Shown: piece by piece, positions 12,600 through 24,884 of the stretch
Position numbering within the stretch: the first letter of the stretch is position 1
How the letters are laid out: every line of letters starts with the position of its first letter
Assembly: GCA_010015675.1 (NCBI GenBank)
Contig: ML977008.1
Coordinates: forward strand, 10,215-74,214
Source: Byssothecium circinans
Lineage: Eukaryota > Ascomycota > Dothideomycetes > Pleosporales > Massarinaceae
Length of the DNA: 64,000 nt
Direction of reading: 5' to 3'
The notes under the pieces: model-generated
What the model was told of the DNA's origin: nothing
Databases searched by the model: none
What the model saw: the letters and a program-made list of their open reading frames with translations, nothing else
Made by a program: the position numbers and the translations under genes

Positions 12600-14060
12600 T
12601 TTTCTAGATCCTATATGTTTATTCTTTTCGCGATGCTAGTGCTGGTGCATTCTTATCTACCTTAAGAGTGCTTTATATCTAGTCGCGTTGAGTTAAACGC
12701 CCTTCCCCATTAAAGAGCTTATTAAGAATGGCTGCTACTAAGGCTTATTCCTTCAGGTTAACGATAGCTATGTCTTAGATGGGGCGGAAGCTAGCTACAT
12801 CCACAGCCTCCTATACCGCCCTTATGCGTAACGTATTCGTATCAAATCACTTCTTCCAGAATTCATTCGCGTTTAATACGTACGCTAACGTGACAAAAAG
12901 GGACTAAACATCTACCTTTAATGTTTATTAGATCCCTAAATAGAACTTAGGTGCTATATATATTAGAGATCCAGCAATCATTTAGGCGTTAGCAATGAGA
13001 TTGCAAAGGCTAAAGTCTATAAGCTAAAAGGTATAGCCGCCACCTAATAGAGATTGGTAGAGGATATTCGCAGGCTTGATATCCCTATAGATAATGCCAC
13101 TAAATGCAAGGTAATTAAGCGCTTAGAGCATTTAGTAAAGAAGAGCCTCCACCTATTTAGGCTCTCTTAGAAACAGCTCTTTCTTAATTAGGTTATCAAT
13201 GTTGCCCTCTCTAAGAGCTGTAAAGATTTCAAGGTACGTTCCTCTAAAACCTTGCGCTACTATGAATTTAACGATATTTAGCTAATAGGCACGTTAGCTG
13301 ATGCTTAACAAGACAAACCTAGAGCACTATAACTTACATGAAATATACGCGCGAAAACCTCTACTTCCCACTTTAATATTGTGTACTAATACGACTAGAT
13401 CCTTTGCTTAGGCCATTCTACTAGCTTAAGCGCAAATAATTTACCTAAATTAGCATCTATAGCTTTCCAGACCTCCCTAAACGCGCCCTTTCCAAGCTTT
13501 TCCTTCGTATAGTACCTAATCATCTTTGCTAGCCCCTAAACGCCAGGGGTATAAATAATAGAAGTGTGGATCCGTGTGGTACGCTTAGAGGGCAACGCCG
13601 TTAGTATCTCGTCGTTAATAGTTTAGGTGAAGCGAGGATAGTCCTCTTAAGACGTGATTTACTCTTAGAAATTAGATAGAAGTTTATGCTAATATATCTA
13701 GAATTAGAAAAGGTTGCACCTGACACCTTTAAATCTGAAATAGTTATTAGCCTTCTTCTTAGCCATGACAACTTAGCGAGGGACGTGGTCTCGCTTAAAT
13801 AGCATAGCATTCTTACTAAAGGTCTAAGTTATCTAGGAGCTTAACTAATCATAGAGGAAAATCTCCTCTATATCCTTATAGATCTTAAAAGAACACTAGA
13901 TCCAGGAGATGGATGAACCCTTGACGGTGATGTCGCCGCAGCGTCTAATGGTCGCAAGGGTATAGCTTAACTTTGACCTAATTTAGAGGCTAATGTTGAG
14001 CCCCCGTGCTCTTCCTTTTCCTTCTAGATTTACGTGGTTGTCGGCACTAGGAATGAATGA
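12600..14060 (-). pseudogene. Decayed FHA-domain serine/threonine protein kinase (copy 2)
   Basis: On the minus strand the relic reads from about 14060. The N-terminal FHA-like part has TLATIRRCGDITVKG and SSISWIQCSF, matching a fungal FHA-kinase family in which the motif is R-G-D-I-T-V-x-G-S-S-I-x-R-x-Q-C-S-F. The kinase domain follows: glycine loop LGKGAF then R for the third Gly (near 13500), ALKLVEW, catalytic YRDIKPANIL (13063-13089), DFS in place of DFG (about 13010-13018), and IAPKFY in place of APE. Gly to Ser/Arg and Glu to Lys are all single G-to-A changes. One frame shift lies near 13250-13330. Such kinases act on Ser/Thr and use FHA to bind phosphothreonine. Not catalytically competent. 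Confidence 0.85.
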
Positions 14061-14344
14061 AACAAGATAATAATTATCTAAATAATTAATGATACCCTTA
14101 GCAGTCTTTTTGTCTAAAGGTATAAGCGAAAATATAGCAAAAGGGTGAGGCTATAGACGGGGCTAAGGATAGGACATGATATAGTGGTTCGCCTATTAAT
14201 AAGAAATAAGGAGTAGGAATGCTACTATAATAAAGGAGGATTTAGGATAGGAAGGATCTCTGCTTATGTATGTCCTAACGTAACAGCAGAATCTAGGTTG
14301 AATTATGCAGAGAATAGTCCTAAAGAGAAAGAGCGAAAGGGGGA

Positions 14345-14363
14345 GAGAGAGAGAGGCGTAGGG
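14345..14363. repeat. GA-rich purine run
   Basis: A short (GA)n-like run, between the FHA kinase relic and the next plus-strand gene. Confidence 0.5.
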
Positions 14364-14691
14364 TAGGATTTCACAGCTTAATCTCCTGTCTAGGGGTAAC
14401 TAGAGAGGTTAGCCCCAGCCTCCTACCTAATGATATATGAATAGCTAAAGTGCCATAGTTGCTAGCCGCTAGCCGCAAGGGCATAAGGACAGAATATCTG
14501 TAATATAGGGTCTTCGCGAATCAAGCATGATGGTGGCTAGGAAGCGCTTCAGGATTATAGGATGATTAGCTATGAGTCAGCCTGTTTCCTGAGCGCTAAA
14601 AGGTGGGGCAATTTAGGCAGCCGCTAAGGATAGGCTACTTAATCAAGCCTAGCCTAGCTCCTAGCGTGACGCAGAGGCTAAGAGCGCGGCT

Positions 14692-14750
14692 ACTTATCCT
14701 TACTTCTTTCTTTACCCTCTTCTTTTCTTTACCCTCTTCCTGCGTATTTA
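14692..14750 (+). promoter_or_regulatory. Pyrimidine-rich tract upstream of the 14836 relic
   Basis: A nearly pure C/T run with CTTTACCCTCTTC repeated twice lies 90-140 bases before the next coding relic. CT-rich tracts of this kind are common in promoters of filamentous fungi; a similar run precedes the gene at 17180. Position and composition are the only evidence. Confidence 0.4.
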
Positions 14751-14835
14751 TCTTTAGCTACTTCAGCTGCATCCTTCTATCTACTTACTTACGCACCTGC
14801 TTCCTACCGTCATAACTATAGCCTTCTTCGTTAAT

Positions 14836-16428
14836 GACCGCCGCCAACGCCAAGGCTTTGCCAATATTATCAACGCACTTTAATAGTTTAAGGAAGATCT
14901 AGAGCAGCTTAGCCTTAAGAGAGCGTAGCGTTATAACGACCCTCTACCACCCTACTCATTATTAGGCGAGATAACGCAGCCTCTAAGCCCTACCAAAGCT
15001 CCTAATACTAATAAGGCGGCGCTTTAAGCCTAGCGTAGTACTATGCTCTAATTAAGACCACGCAACCAGTTTGATAGCTAGACGCATAGAGAGACAGAAC
15101 AGATTATATACTAGATATAGAAAGAGCGTTATAGGCGGAGGCAGACGCTGCTATATGATGAAATGGCTGACTTAGAAGCGAACGCCGATAATAACGTCTA
15201 AGCCCGTTAGGTAGAATAGGGCATTTAGAAGGAGGAATAGGGCCTAGCCTAGCTAAAGGGAGCTAAGCCATTAGATAACCGCTAGCATTCTTTACAAAAA
15301 AATATATAAGGGCCTTACATCTGCACCATCCGCTGGGGTTATGAAAAGAGGCCTGAACCACAGTTTTTACTAGAGCTAGTACTAGAGCTGAAGGCTAAGC
15401 CTATCTAAAATATCTTTGCTAGATTAGTGCGAAAAGAACTAGATACTACTATAGAAGAACTAGCACGTGCTTCTACACTAGATATTACTAAGGCGCTAGT
15501 AGCTACATCTAAATGCGATACTTTAGCGTCTTAACCTTACTATTAGTTTCTCTTCTAGGTATCTAAGGAGCGTAAATAGGTTAGAGATAAACTTTAATTT
15601 AAATAGGCTACTAGAATGATTAACATCAATGCTATAGCTTATGAAAGCACTAAGAAGAACTAGATTAAAGACGGGATTTAGAATCCTACATAGGGCGAGC
15701 TGCCTAGAATGACCTAGATGCACGAGGACCTCTTAGACGAGCTAGAGGATAAATGCCAAACGTCTAAACTATAGCCTAATATAGTCCGCAATGATAAATA
15801 AACACCCTATCTACCTAGCCTTAGGTCTTTTAACTTAGAACTAATGCCTAGCGTCTACAATAATAGTATAAACAACTATAATTTATTTACAGTTCCTGAA
15901 GAGGCTGATGCCCCTAGCGGAGGGATGGCTAAAGTAGGAGGTAAGAAGAAAAGAATAAAAGGCACTTCCTAGCTATCTACTATTAATGAGAGCCCATAGT
16001 TAGTAGAAGTGCTAGGAGGCTAAGTCCTTTAGAGTGTGCGTTCCTTAAAAGTAATAAAACTAAGCACGTCACGCGCTATAAGGAGTAATGATATGAATTT
16101 AGTATTTAGGACTAAGCAAGCTTCTACTAAAAGGCCTATCCGTACCACCAGGTGGTCTTCTCTTAGCCTAGCGGGGTTAGGGATGTCGAAACCAAAGAGC
16201 AAGAAAGAACACTAATAGTAACTAAATGCTTATGCCTAAAATGCCACTTTGTAGTTACTGTTAGCTAGGGCCCTTAACAATACTAGACAATGACGTCCTA
16301 TGGTCAAGGAACAGCTAATTATGACTAAGGTACCTTAGAGAAGTAAGCGCATAGCTGCATAGATGCGGAATACGCTAGAGCGCAGGCGTACAATAGTAGC
16401 ATCCTTAACTAGCAAGTTTAAAGGATGA
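14836..16428 (+). pseudogene. Decayed gene of unknown function, Gln/Lys-rich, 531 codons in one frame
   Basis: Frame 1 runs without any frame shift from 14836 to TGA at 16426, broken only by stops at would-be Gln or Arg/Trp codons. The start was probably lost: in-frame ATA codons upstream (14812, 14818) may be former ATG. The predicted protein is very hydrophilic with long charged helices (QRYNDPLPPYSLL, YRRRQTLLYDEMADLEANAD, EQGIQKEEQGLAQLK), a middle part LVRKELDTTIEELA, and a Lys/Arg-rich C-terminus. This suggests a coiled-coil or nucleic-acid-associated protein. No family recognised. Confidence 0.6.
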
Positions 16429-17179
16429 GTATGGTCAATACTACGCGCTACATCTACTATAGCAGATAGTGATTAGATAAGAAAACAGAAATGCAGCTTA
16501 AATAGGGGGATACAAGCAAGACGGTGGTTAAGATTATAGTTAATTCAACTAGATGCATTCCTAACTTTAACGAATTAGAATCTGTTAGTGTCAAGGCTAG
16601 CGTTCGTTTATAAACCTAGCAACACTCATGTGCTGTCAGAAGCGTTATAGCTTATATAGTAATTAGTAAGGACTAGGTTAAGACTTGCTATTACCTATAT
16701 AACGTGTGGTGATGCGGCTAGTGCACGTCACGTATAGTAGATTATGAAAGTAGGAAGCGCGTTAGTAGTTATACTGTGAAAGTAAGAAGTAGTAAGGCCT
16801 AAATCTATATACGCTCACTATTGCTCCTATGACGTTTGGCAGAGTAGACTAGATATATGAAGGTAGGAGGCTAATTAGCTATTAGAGTGATTAGGGCGGT
16901 TAGTAAGCAGTCATAGTTAGTAAGCTATATCTTACCTTCCTTTACTTTTACCTTACCTTTTACTCCTTGACTTTTCTACTTTTTCTAACGCTTAACTCCT
17001 ATACTACATTAACCTATTCCTTTTGATAGCTTTGCTTACCTTACTCCCCTTACGCCCCTATCTTCTCTCTACCTCTTAATAAACATACGTATACTAGCTC
17101 TTAACTCTCCCTACCTCTATTATAAGTATTACATGTTGTTTGTCTACTACGGGTGAAAGCTAACTAACCTTAGGCTAAC

Positions 17180-18265
17180 ATGGTCTTCCTTTCATGGCTT
17201 AACGACATTGATAAGGAGCACGCTAGACTCATAGGCCTTATATACTCTATAAATATTATCCTTGCACTAGATACCTACCGCACCATCAACCTCTTTAATA
17301 TCTAAGCTAGAGAGTCTTACCTTAAAATCAGCCCTAGTGCAGGCGTTAGCTTAGCCCTTGCGAAGAGGGCTAGTATCAACTTCTACGTAGGCGTTAAGGC
17401 CTGCTAAGGCTTTATTAACGTTGATATACCCTTTAAGCTAAGGGCTTACGGCATTAACCTAGCCACTATACACCTTATCTACGCTAATGCGGCCTATAGC
17501 GCGCTTGCGAACATCATCCGTGCCCTACTAGGCTTCCCCGCTAGCAGCTTTAACTGTATTAGCTGCATCTACGTCCTTGAGATCATCCCTCCCTAAAATT
17601 GCTAAACCTTCCTTTGTACCCTCTAAAACCTCCTCGCGCCTACGGGCCGTATCGTCTGCACCTTTGACGCGCGCTAGGACTTAGGTAATCTTAATGCCTA
17701 ACCTAACACCCCTCTTTAGTTCTGTAAGGGCGATACTTAGGGTGACTAGTATACTTAGATGCCTAGCACAGTCTTCTACCTAGTGTTAGACATGTTAGTT
17801 AGCCATGCTAATAGTCTTAGCTTTCTTATTATACAAAAAGTTAATAGCGCTATACGCGTAGCGCTAGACTAGGCCTAGGTAGATTTAGAGCACTAGGCGT
17901 AAGAGGCTACTAGTGCTGTTAGTCTAACCGTGGCTTCTACATACCACATTAGCGATAGTTCTGCCTTTAACCTAGCTATATCAGATGAGCAGCTAACTGC
18001 GCAAAAGCTCTCCTGGCTATCTAGAGAGCAGATCATAGCCATCATTAGCTATAACTTCTTTTAAGATAACAAGATTATCATGAAGGACTAGGTATAGAGG
18101 GAGGTCCTCACGCACTATTATAATAGCCTAGGCGGCACTAGGTATATAGGCGGCAGCATTATAACGACTATAGTAAAGTAGGTAGAGGTAGTTAACAATC
18201 TAGTAAAGGGGTTTATTAAGTAGTCTAAGGTTAAGACTATGCTTGTTCTCTCTAGATAATAGTAA
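17180..18265 (+). pseudogene. Plus-strand gene of the two-gene element, unknown function
   Basis: ATG at 17180 opens frame 2 (MVFLSWLNDIDKEHARLIGL), which runs about 360 codons to a cluster of stops at 18257-18265. Low stop density and conserved aliphatic patterns support coding. Readable landmarks include YRTINLFNI, a hydrophobic centre, and FNLAISDEQLTAQKLSWLSR. The start is supported by the deleted copy, where ATG at 47753 is followed by related sequence (DIKNAHARLVGVI). A pyrimidine-rich leader precedes it. No known transposase or recombinase motif was recognised. Confidence 0.6.
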
Positions 18266-18783
18266 TGCTATCTAGTGTTTTCTAGCGTTAAGGCAAGGTT
18301 AAGTAGGAGTTTAGCTCAAAAATTTACCTAGTGCATTAGGATTGGCGTTTAGCCTACGATCTAGCGTAGGCTTGTCTGCTTTCTCTTTTCTTCCTTCTTA
18401 CCTATAGGCTGGTGGTTAGCTTATATACTAAAAAGTAACTTGATACTTATAATCAGTCTTAGCCCTAACTTTAGTAACCGTAGGTATAGTAAGAAGTAGA
18501 GTAGTTCTATATTAGCTATCACTTAGTAATTAAGTAAGTAAGATAAGAATATAAAGTGAAAACGCTACTAACCTAGTAGATATAAAGCTAGCTCTTCCTT
18601 ATAATAGTATGCAGGCATTAACGTCTAAACATGATATTATATCTAGAGAAGTGCTAATAATATTAATGGTCTTTCTAAGAGAGTATTAGGGTTAGAAAGA
18701 GTCTCCTTTAAAGGGGGGACGCTAGAACCTAAATACTAAAATTAAGACCTAGCCATTAAAGTTAAAAAACTAATGCCATACAC

Positions 18784-20627
18784 TTAAGCTAAGTTAAGCA
18801 TGATAAGTATACCTACTAAATCTACCTCTCGCGCCTTACTCTTTACCTTCTCTCGCGCGCGCTGCCCTTTACTATCCGCAAGCACTATGAGTGCACCTGC
18901 CTGCTCCGCGACGAGCGCCTCATGCGCGATCCTAGCCCGCGAAGTAGCCTTATTATTCCTAGACATAGCCCCCTAATATATGGAAAAGGGTTGCTAGAAG
19001 GGTTTCATAGCTAAGCCCTTACGCTTAAATGGTAACTTAATCAAGATACGTAAGTTATCCTAGATATGCCGCCCGAGGTATTAATATAAGCTAGGCTCGC
19101 TCAAGTTGCTGGCGAATATGACTCCTTTGGCGCGAAGGATGTCAGGGAGATTATAGATATCATTATTAGTGCTAATATGGCCATAGTTAAAAGCCTTAAG
19201 GGTTTTAGCTAGATTAGTAAATATAGCGCTTACTACTACTAGAGGTACTATGTTCTTAATCTGTTTAATCGCCTGCGAATAGGTACTAGCAAATTGATAC
19301 TTAAGGGGTAGTGACTAGAGTAGCGAGAGCTTACGCGCGGTAAACCTATGGAGACTACTTAGATAAAAGGTCTTAGAGCTAGAAGTAGTAATACAACTAT
19401 AGAGTAATATTATAGTAGTATTATATAGGGCCTAGGTAGCTCCCTTGCGTCGCCGCGATAGATGGCTGTACTTATCACGTCGCTAGAATTTAGCAGCCTG
19501 CTTAAGTGGCTTAAGGGCGTTAGCTACGGTAGTCTCGCGCGCTAGGCTATAACCTATAAGCCCATGCGTACAGCGCGGGAATGATAGCAAGGGGACGTCA
19601 CATTATGTAGTGATAATGAATAGTTACTTATAGGCCTAAGTAGCCCTAAACTCTACGCAATTAATGATATGATACTGTACATTATAGCTAGTGTGCACAC
19701 TATCTAGCGCCTTTTCATCTACTAAGAAACCCTTGATTAGCCGGCGTAGAGACAGTTAGTGCTGCTAATAGGTACCTAGACTAAAGGTTTGCTCTATAGT
19801 TACTAATCTAGGCTTTAAGGTAGTTACAATCTTCTTTATACTACTTAATATAACCTAATTAGTAGTATCTATAGGTCCAGCGCAGGTACTATGTATAAGT
19901 TAGTTAAGCTTTGCATAAGGGAGAGGAAGATTATAAATCCCTACAAGTTCTAAACGTACTAGGCTAGAGAGTAGGGGCAGCATAGAGGTAAGAGGTACAT
20001 AATATCTACCTTAAGATCATCCCTAGAGCTAGGTAGAAACGCATTAGCAGCGTAGTATATAGCCTTAGCTAGAGGATTATTTAGATAGAATGTCTTAAGC
20101 GCTACATAGTCTTAGTTAAAACCCTATCACACCTTAAGGTCTACTAATTTAGCGCCTTATGCTACCTCTCTACTACCATAGAAGCAATTACTATATGTGT
20201 ACTACCGCCCTAATTCTTGTCTCCTACAAGGTGCATGCTCTATTAGATAGTGATAGAGAGTCGCCTATACGTCAGCCTTACTAGGTATTATGCGCTGGAA
20301 TACCTAATTGAAGAGGGGCCCGCCTTTAGACGTGTATCAGATAAAGATGAAGTAGCAGATAAGATAAGCATAAGCGGCTATGAAGCGTTCCATCTAGAGG
20401 GGCGTCATGCCCTAGCACTAGGATAGAATAGTCGCGTCGTAGACGCTATACTTAGGGTACGCAGCAGTTATAATAACGCATTTACGGACGCGAACTACCT
20501 TAATAATAGATACGCTAATAAGCTTATAGATATAGATAGGTTAGGTCCCCTACTCCTCTATATTAAGCAGCATCACCAGCTCGTTAGCGCGCGCTAGAGG
20601 GTATGGTTAGTAGATTCCTATATTCAT
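18784..20627 (-). pseudogene. Minus-strand gene of the two-gene element, unknown function
   Basis: The frame starts at ATG 20627 (MNIGIYQPYPLARANELV) and may extend upstream; it ends at TAA 18784. It covers about 610 codons with one frame shift near 20000-20030. The last third has few stops, and the C-terminal 60 codons have none: MSRNNKATSRARIAHEALVA and a run of alternating Arg/Lys and Ala/Glu that should form a basic helix. It converges on the plus-strand gene of the same element. It may be the mobility protein, but I see no DDE, tyrosine-recombinase or Rep motif I could defend. Confidence 0.55.
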
Positions 20628-21690
20628 AGATAGGGAGGGGCATATAGGTTAGCAACTTAGATAGCTTTACTATGCAGCGCATTACTACCCTATAGAGTGT
20701 AATCTAGCTAGAGATCGCGTAAGCGCGGATATCCTCTACGCGCAGGAAATTATTAGGTTAGATAGGATCCTGAACCTTGCTATTATCCATGCGGAGTTTA
20801 ATAGTGCTTCTAACTGTTACCATGTCCCTAGCTCGCGTAATACATATAGGTAGTCTATCGCTAAGTAGTTCATGTGCGTGACGTAAGTTTATGCCCTATA
20901 GAGACTCTATGGACACTAGACAGCCATATAGGAGAAAAGAAAAGAAAGTAGAGGGATTTTAATAGAGACTAATAAGCTAACTTAGTCTTAAAAAAGGATA
21001 CTTAAAGTGTAATAACTAACGTCTAAGGGTAAGATAGAATTAATGGGCGCGCGTTAGTGTAAAGTAGAAGCGTAAAGGTTAAGGGTTAGACCTAGGATCT
21101 CTACCTACCTCTCTCCTCTTACTTTAAGTAAGTTAGATCCTATTCCTTTACTTAGCTGCAGATAACCTGCCTAATTCTACTTACTATAAGGGAGCGTGCT
21201 GTAGACTATTTCCGTTATTACTAATAGACCCTTCCTATTGACGTTCGCAAGATACTACAGTCAGCCGTATTAAAACGATGAATAGGGATTGAACCTAAAA
21301 GGAAGGTAAGCAGCCTTAGGTTTAAAAGGGATAGTTAGTCCTTTATAAGTCCCTCTAATAGACCTTCATGATGTCTATATAGTAGTTAGTCATATCAGCC
21401 TAATGTTATGTATAGCGGACCTCATGCAAGTTTCCATGATTCCTAAGGCTAGAGAAGTGATGCGTAAGGCTTCTCTCTTACTATGCGTTACGTGCATGGA
21501 TGGGCTTTGCTTTTAAAAAGGGTATTTTTATATCCTCTAGGGGGTATAACTAAAAAGGTGCGTGCGTGCAAGCTTACTTTAGGTTAAGTTATCTAAGTTA
21601 TTGCTAAATAGGTTTACAATAAAGAACGCATAAGTCCTAGAATTATATAAAATCTAGTAGTTGAACTATACTATATTAAAGACGCATAAG
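20628..21690. other. Right non-coding part of the element and spacer
   Basis: No recognised gene. The part from about 21165 to 21478 is repeated at 48053-48362. After 21478 the two copies diverge, which sets the element boundary. Confidence 0.5.
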
Positions 21691-23880
21691 AGGGACAGTA
21701 CTATAAGAATAAACTTACTATTAATAAGTAATACCTAAGACGCAACACTCTCTTAGTCCTAGCCTTAATCATGCTAGTAAGTTCTAAATATTAGTCCTCC
21801 TTATTATGCTCCTTTGCAAACTAGGTTTTAGGAAAGAACTATTAGCTCTAGATCTGACCGCGCATAAGATAGTCCTTGGGCAGAGGCAGGTCATCAGCTT
21901 GGTTTGTAGGGAAGACATTACTAGGCATAATCTACTTAGGTTGTTCTGACTTAAGTACCGTATTAAGGAAAGAAATGAGCTTAGCCTATAGAGCGTGGTC
22001 AATGAAATAGGAAACATAGGTAATAGAAGCAAAACTAGAAAGGAAACTAAAGAGGACGTAAATATAAGGAAGCACGTTCTTATTACTAACGTGATAGAGG
22101 ATAAGAGATAGTATTATCATTATTAAAAGGTAGGCTTAGGAAAATATAAATTCTCTAGAGAGAGTATTAAGTTTAGCTAGAATTTTAGATTTAGTTAATA
22201 CGGATGCAGCATCTAGGTCTACTTAAGAGGACGCTAGGCTATCCTTATCAGACTTAGAGGATGTACTTGCTAGGTAGCTCCTTTATCTGCTATAGAAGTT
22301 AAGGACCTATCTTAGAATAGATTCATCACTCCTGTAGTCAAATAGCCCTACAAGATTAGTGATAATGATATATACGTCTTGCTCTTTCCATTTCGCAGTC
22401 ACATGACTAATATGGTTATTGAGCTAGCTTTGAAAGGTAAACCGCGCATCTTTGAACTTATCTACTAATAACTTTCTAAAGAGAATACCATGAGCCTATA
22501 TAAAACTAGTGTTAATAGGGGAAGCATAGGAGTAGGATGTATTTAAGCGACCAAGAATTAGATCTAAGAGGGTAAGAATTAAGTCGCGCGCGCTTAAGAA
22601 TGGCTAGACGTAGTTTAAAGATCTAGCGTAATAGTATAGCTATTAAAGAGCATTTAGCCGTGTAAGGATAGCTAGATAATAGTATAAGCGTCTAATTAAA
22701 GGATTCTTATTAGCCGCCTAGCTATACCACGAGTGAGCAACTACAGCCTAGGTCTCTTTATCTCAAATATCTTCATCCTTGATGGCCATGCGATATCTGC
22801 CTAGATCGCCTAGGCATTTGATCTACGTGTCTTTAAAAGTAGGTACAGTCTTATAAAGAAGAGCCATCATCTAGTATGCAAGGTAAATGAAGGCTAGCAT
22901 ATAATTAATGCTCTTAGGGAGCTAATGATAGAGAAGTTTAAGAAATGAATAAATGCCATGCTTCTACATCCTCGCGGGAATTGAATATTTAGCTGCTAAT
23001 CGCCGCAATGCCAGAGAAGCTAAGGGATGCTGAGAGGCTAGGAAAAAGTCATAGTGCTTATGCAATAGAGTCCTATAAAGGGTGATAAGCGCTTGCTAAT
23101 GATCGCTCACGAGTTTAGAATTCAGATCTGAATTATCTTGTAAAGTAGCCGCTTGCGCTTAGTTGACATGGATGCATTTAGTTTCTACCATGGTTAGACC
23201 GGCGTAGATAGACTTAACTTCTAATGCTAATTATTCTTAGGATATTAGCTGAGAGTCTAGCTATAGGAGAAGGCCTAGATAGCGTAAGTCATATTTCTAT
23301 ATCTTGATTAGTCCTAGTTGCCGTGGTAGAGCAGGCGAAGTAGTTAGCTTAGGCTGATATATTTAAGTAGCTAGTCTGTGATAGGCTTATAGTTATATTA
23401 AGAAATTTTAGCTATAGTTAGCCTTAACTAACTACTCGCTAGGCTGTTCCGCGGTAGATAGTTAAGGGGATAACGTGCCTTTCATCCCCTTATAGTCTAG
23501 ACGAGCACTAAAGTTAGAGTTAGTAGGCCTCTTCTTTCTAGAAGGTGAGTACTAGCCTTGCTCTAAAGAAAGGGCGGTAATATCAGGCGCAGAACCTCCT
23601 CCTATGGTAGCCTTAGAGGATTAGACTAATACGCCTTTTCTACGCATAGTTATTAGTAGGTTAGATAGTAGGATTATCACGTAATAAGCCATCATTTACT
23701 TACATGCGTAGAGCTGCATCTTGCAACTAGGCAAGGGCCTACTCTAGGGTCATAGACTTGAATCAAGAAGCATGGTCTACTTAAGCATAGCTATAAAGTT
23801 GCTTAAGGTCCTAGAAGATGCGACCTTAGTAAGGGTAGTAGGGATAAGGAAGAGCATTAGTAGGTAGTGCTTCAGCTATT
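21691..23880 (-). pseudogene. Decayed Est1-type DNA/RNA-binding domain protein
   Basis: Minus-strand relic, two exons. Exon 1 (about 23880-23704) encodes DLKQLYSYAQVDHAS and EQALAQLQDAALRM. After the intron come a Ser-rich linker, then EVKSIYAGLTMVETKCI (near 23200), DFFLASQHPLASLALRRLAA (23055-22995), SINYMLAFIYLAYQMMALL, LGDLGRYRMAIKDEDI and finally LPLPKDYLMRGQIQS (near 21850). This order matches the fungal Est1/EBS1-like family, in which the N-terminal TPR-like region and DNA/RNA-binding domain relate to telomerase or nonsense-mediated decay factors; many fungi carry extra copies of unknown role. One frame shift lies near 23250. Most Gln/Trp codons of the family are TAG/TAA. Confidence 0.88.
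23640..23703 (-). other. Relict intron in the Est1-type gene (64 bases)
   Basis: Reading the minus strand, the donor is GTAAGT and the acceptor GCGTAG, with CTAATAACT just upstream of the acceptor as a possible branch site. Removing it joins ...DAALR to the following frame (KGVLVQSSKAT), which then runs on towards the Est1 domain. Confidence 0.7.
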
Positions 23881-24884
23881 TTTACCTACGTCTATAACGT
23901 GGTTACTTATTTTGAATAAATATCTATATTACTAGTTATGGTGTAGGCCGTAGCTTCTACAGTAATAGATTATAGAGAGATTTAGATAACATATGTAGTA
24001 ATGGACACTAGCTCCGCTAGCTTTATACTTTAGTCTTGGCGTAAATAAGTAAAGGAACGCTCTTAAAGGGACTAGTAGTAGCTTATAGTGAGCTATGTTA
24101 AAGTAGTTAGTATAGGTAAGGTAGGACTACGCGCGTTAAAATAAGGGTATAATAAAGAGGGAGATAAGTAATATAGGATTTCAATAGAGCAAAAGATAGG
24201 GCTTAGTATGTTTCTAGGTAGTTCACAATAGGGTAGCTAGTAGGTAGTAATAATAGGCAACTATAGTAGCCTATACGTGTAGAGGCTACTTATAAACGTA
24301 CACTACTAATGTATTACTACCTAGCGTTACCGCCACCATGCTATCTATAGTACGCGAGGTAGGGTACGCTATCACTAAGGCTTCTACCGCGACGTGTTAA
24401 CTAACGTCGTGAATGCATAGTAAAGTGCAAGGATACCACTTACTATATCTATAACTACTATTAAGGCCTAAATAGTAGCAGGCTATAGTTTTACGCAGTG
24501 GGACCCTTTAAGTAGATTAGGATTAATAATTCGCCTAATAACTGCTTGCTCTAAGGTCTCTGCTTGAGGGTATAGCTTTATAATGCTATTTTATAGGTTA
24601 AATCTAGCTAAAGTTTCTGAATGTCGCCTAGAGGCTCTTTGAACCGCTAGGGGCATAGGTTAGCTATATTACTCTGTACGGACGGTGGTAGTCCTCTATA
24701 TATGAATTCCTTATGATAGGTTAGCTATTCTTACCATGAATAATAGTAAACATGCAGGAAGGCAACTAGTGAAGGACTAAGGCAGGAGGTAGGGTAATAG
24801 GCTAAAGGACATCCTAGCCTTATTAGGAGTACGTGCATGATATATCGTGAAGCTAGGATATAGTGCATGCGCTAATAGACCTTT
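23881..24884. other. Intergenic with two small dispersed repeats
   Basis: No gene recognised. It holds the copy at 24233-24290 of the repeat also at 8302-8352, and the copy at 24671-24851 of a repeat also at 57016-57255. Confidence 0.5.
24671..24851. repeat. Dispersed repeat R2, copy 1
   Basis: Shares TACGGACGGTG, CCATGAATAAT, ATCCTAGCCTTATTA-like and CGTGCATGATATATC blocks in the same order with 57016-57255. The right end is also partly present at 45333-45398 (TGCAGGAAGGCAACTA, GCATGATATATTA). Differences are mostly transitions. Confidence 0.7.

Larger units (their letters stand above)
16905..21478 (+). mobile_element. Two-gene repeated element, full-length copy (about 4.6 kb)
   Basis: The ends are defined by a second, shorter copy at 47408-48362 that shares the left 390 bases, a middle stretch, and the right 310 bases but lacks about 0.5 kb and about 3.2 kb in between. 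Inside are two convergent decayed genes (17180-18265 plus, 18784-20627 minus). Left and right ends are not obviously inverted repeats. The class is unknown. Boundaries are set by loss of similarity and could be off by tens of bases. Confidence 0.65.

Noticed and set aside
13601..13810. 69-codon minus-strand ORF
   Set aside because: The FHA kinase reads through the same bases in a different frame with family motifs on both sides.
21784..22032. 82-codon minus-strand ORF
   Set aside because: It is a shifted frame of the Est1-type relic, whose family motifs (LPKDYLMRGQ) are in another frame.
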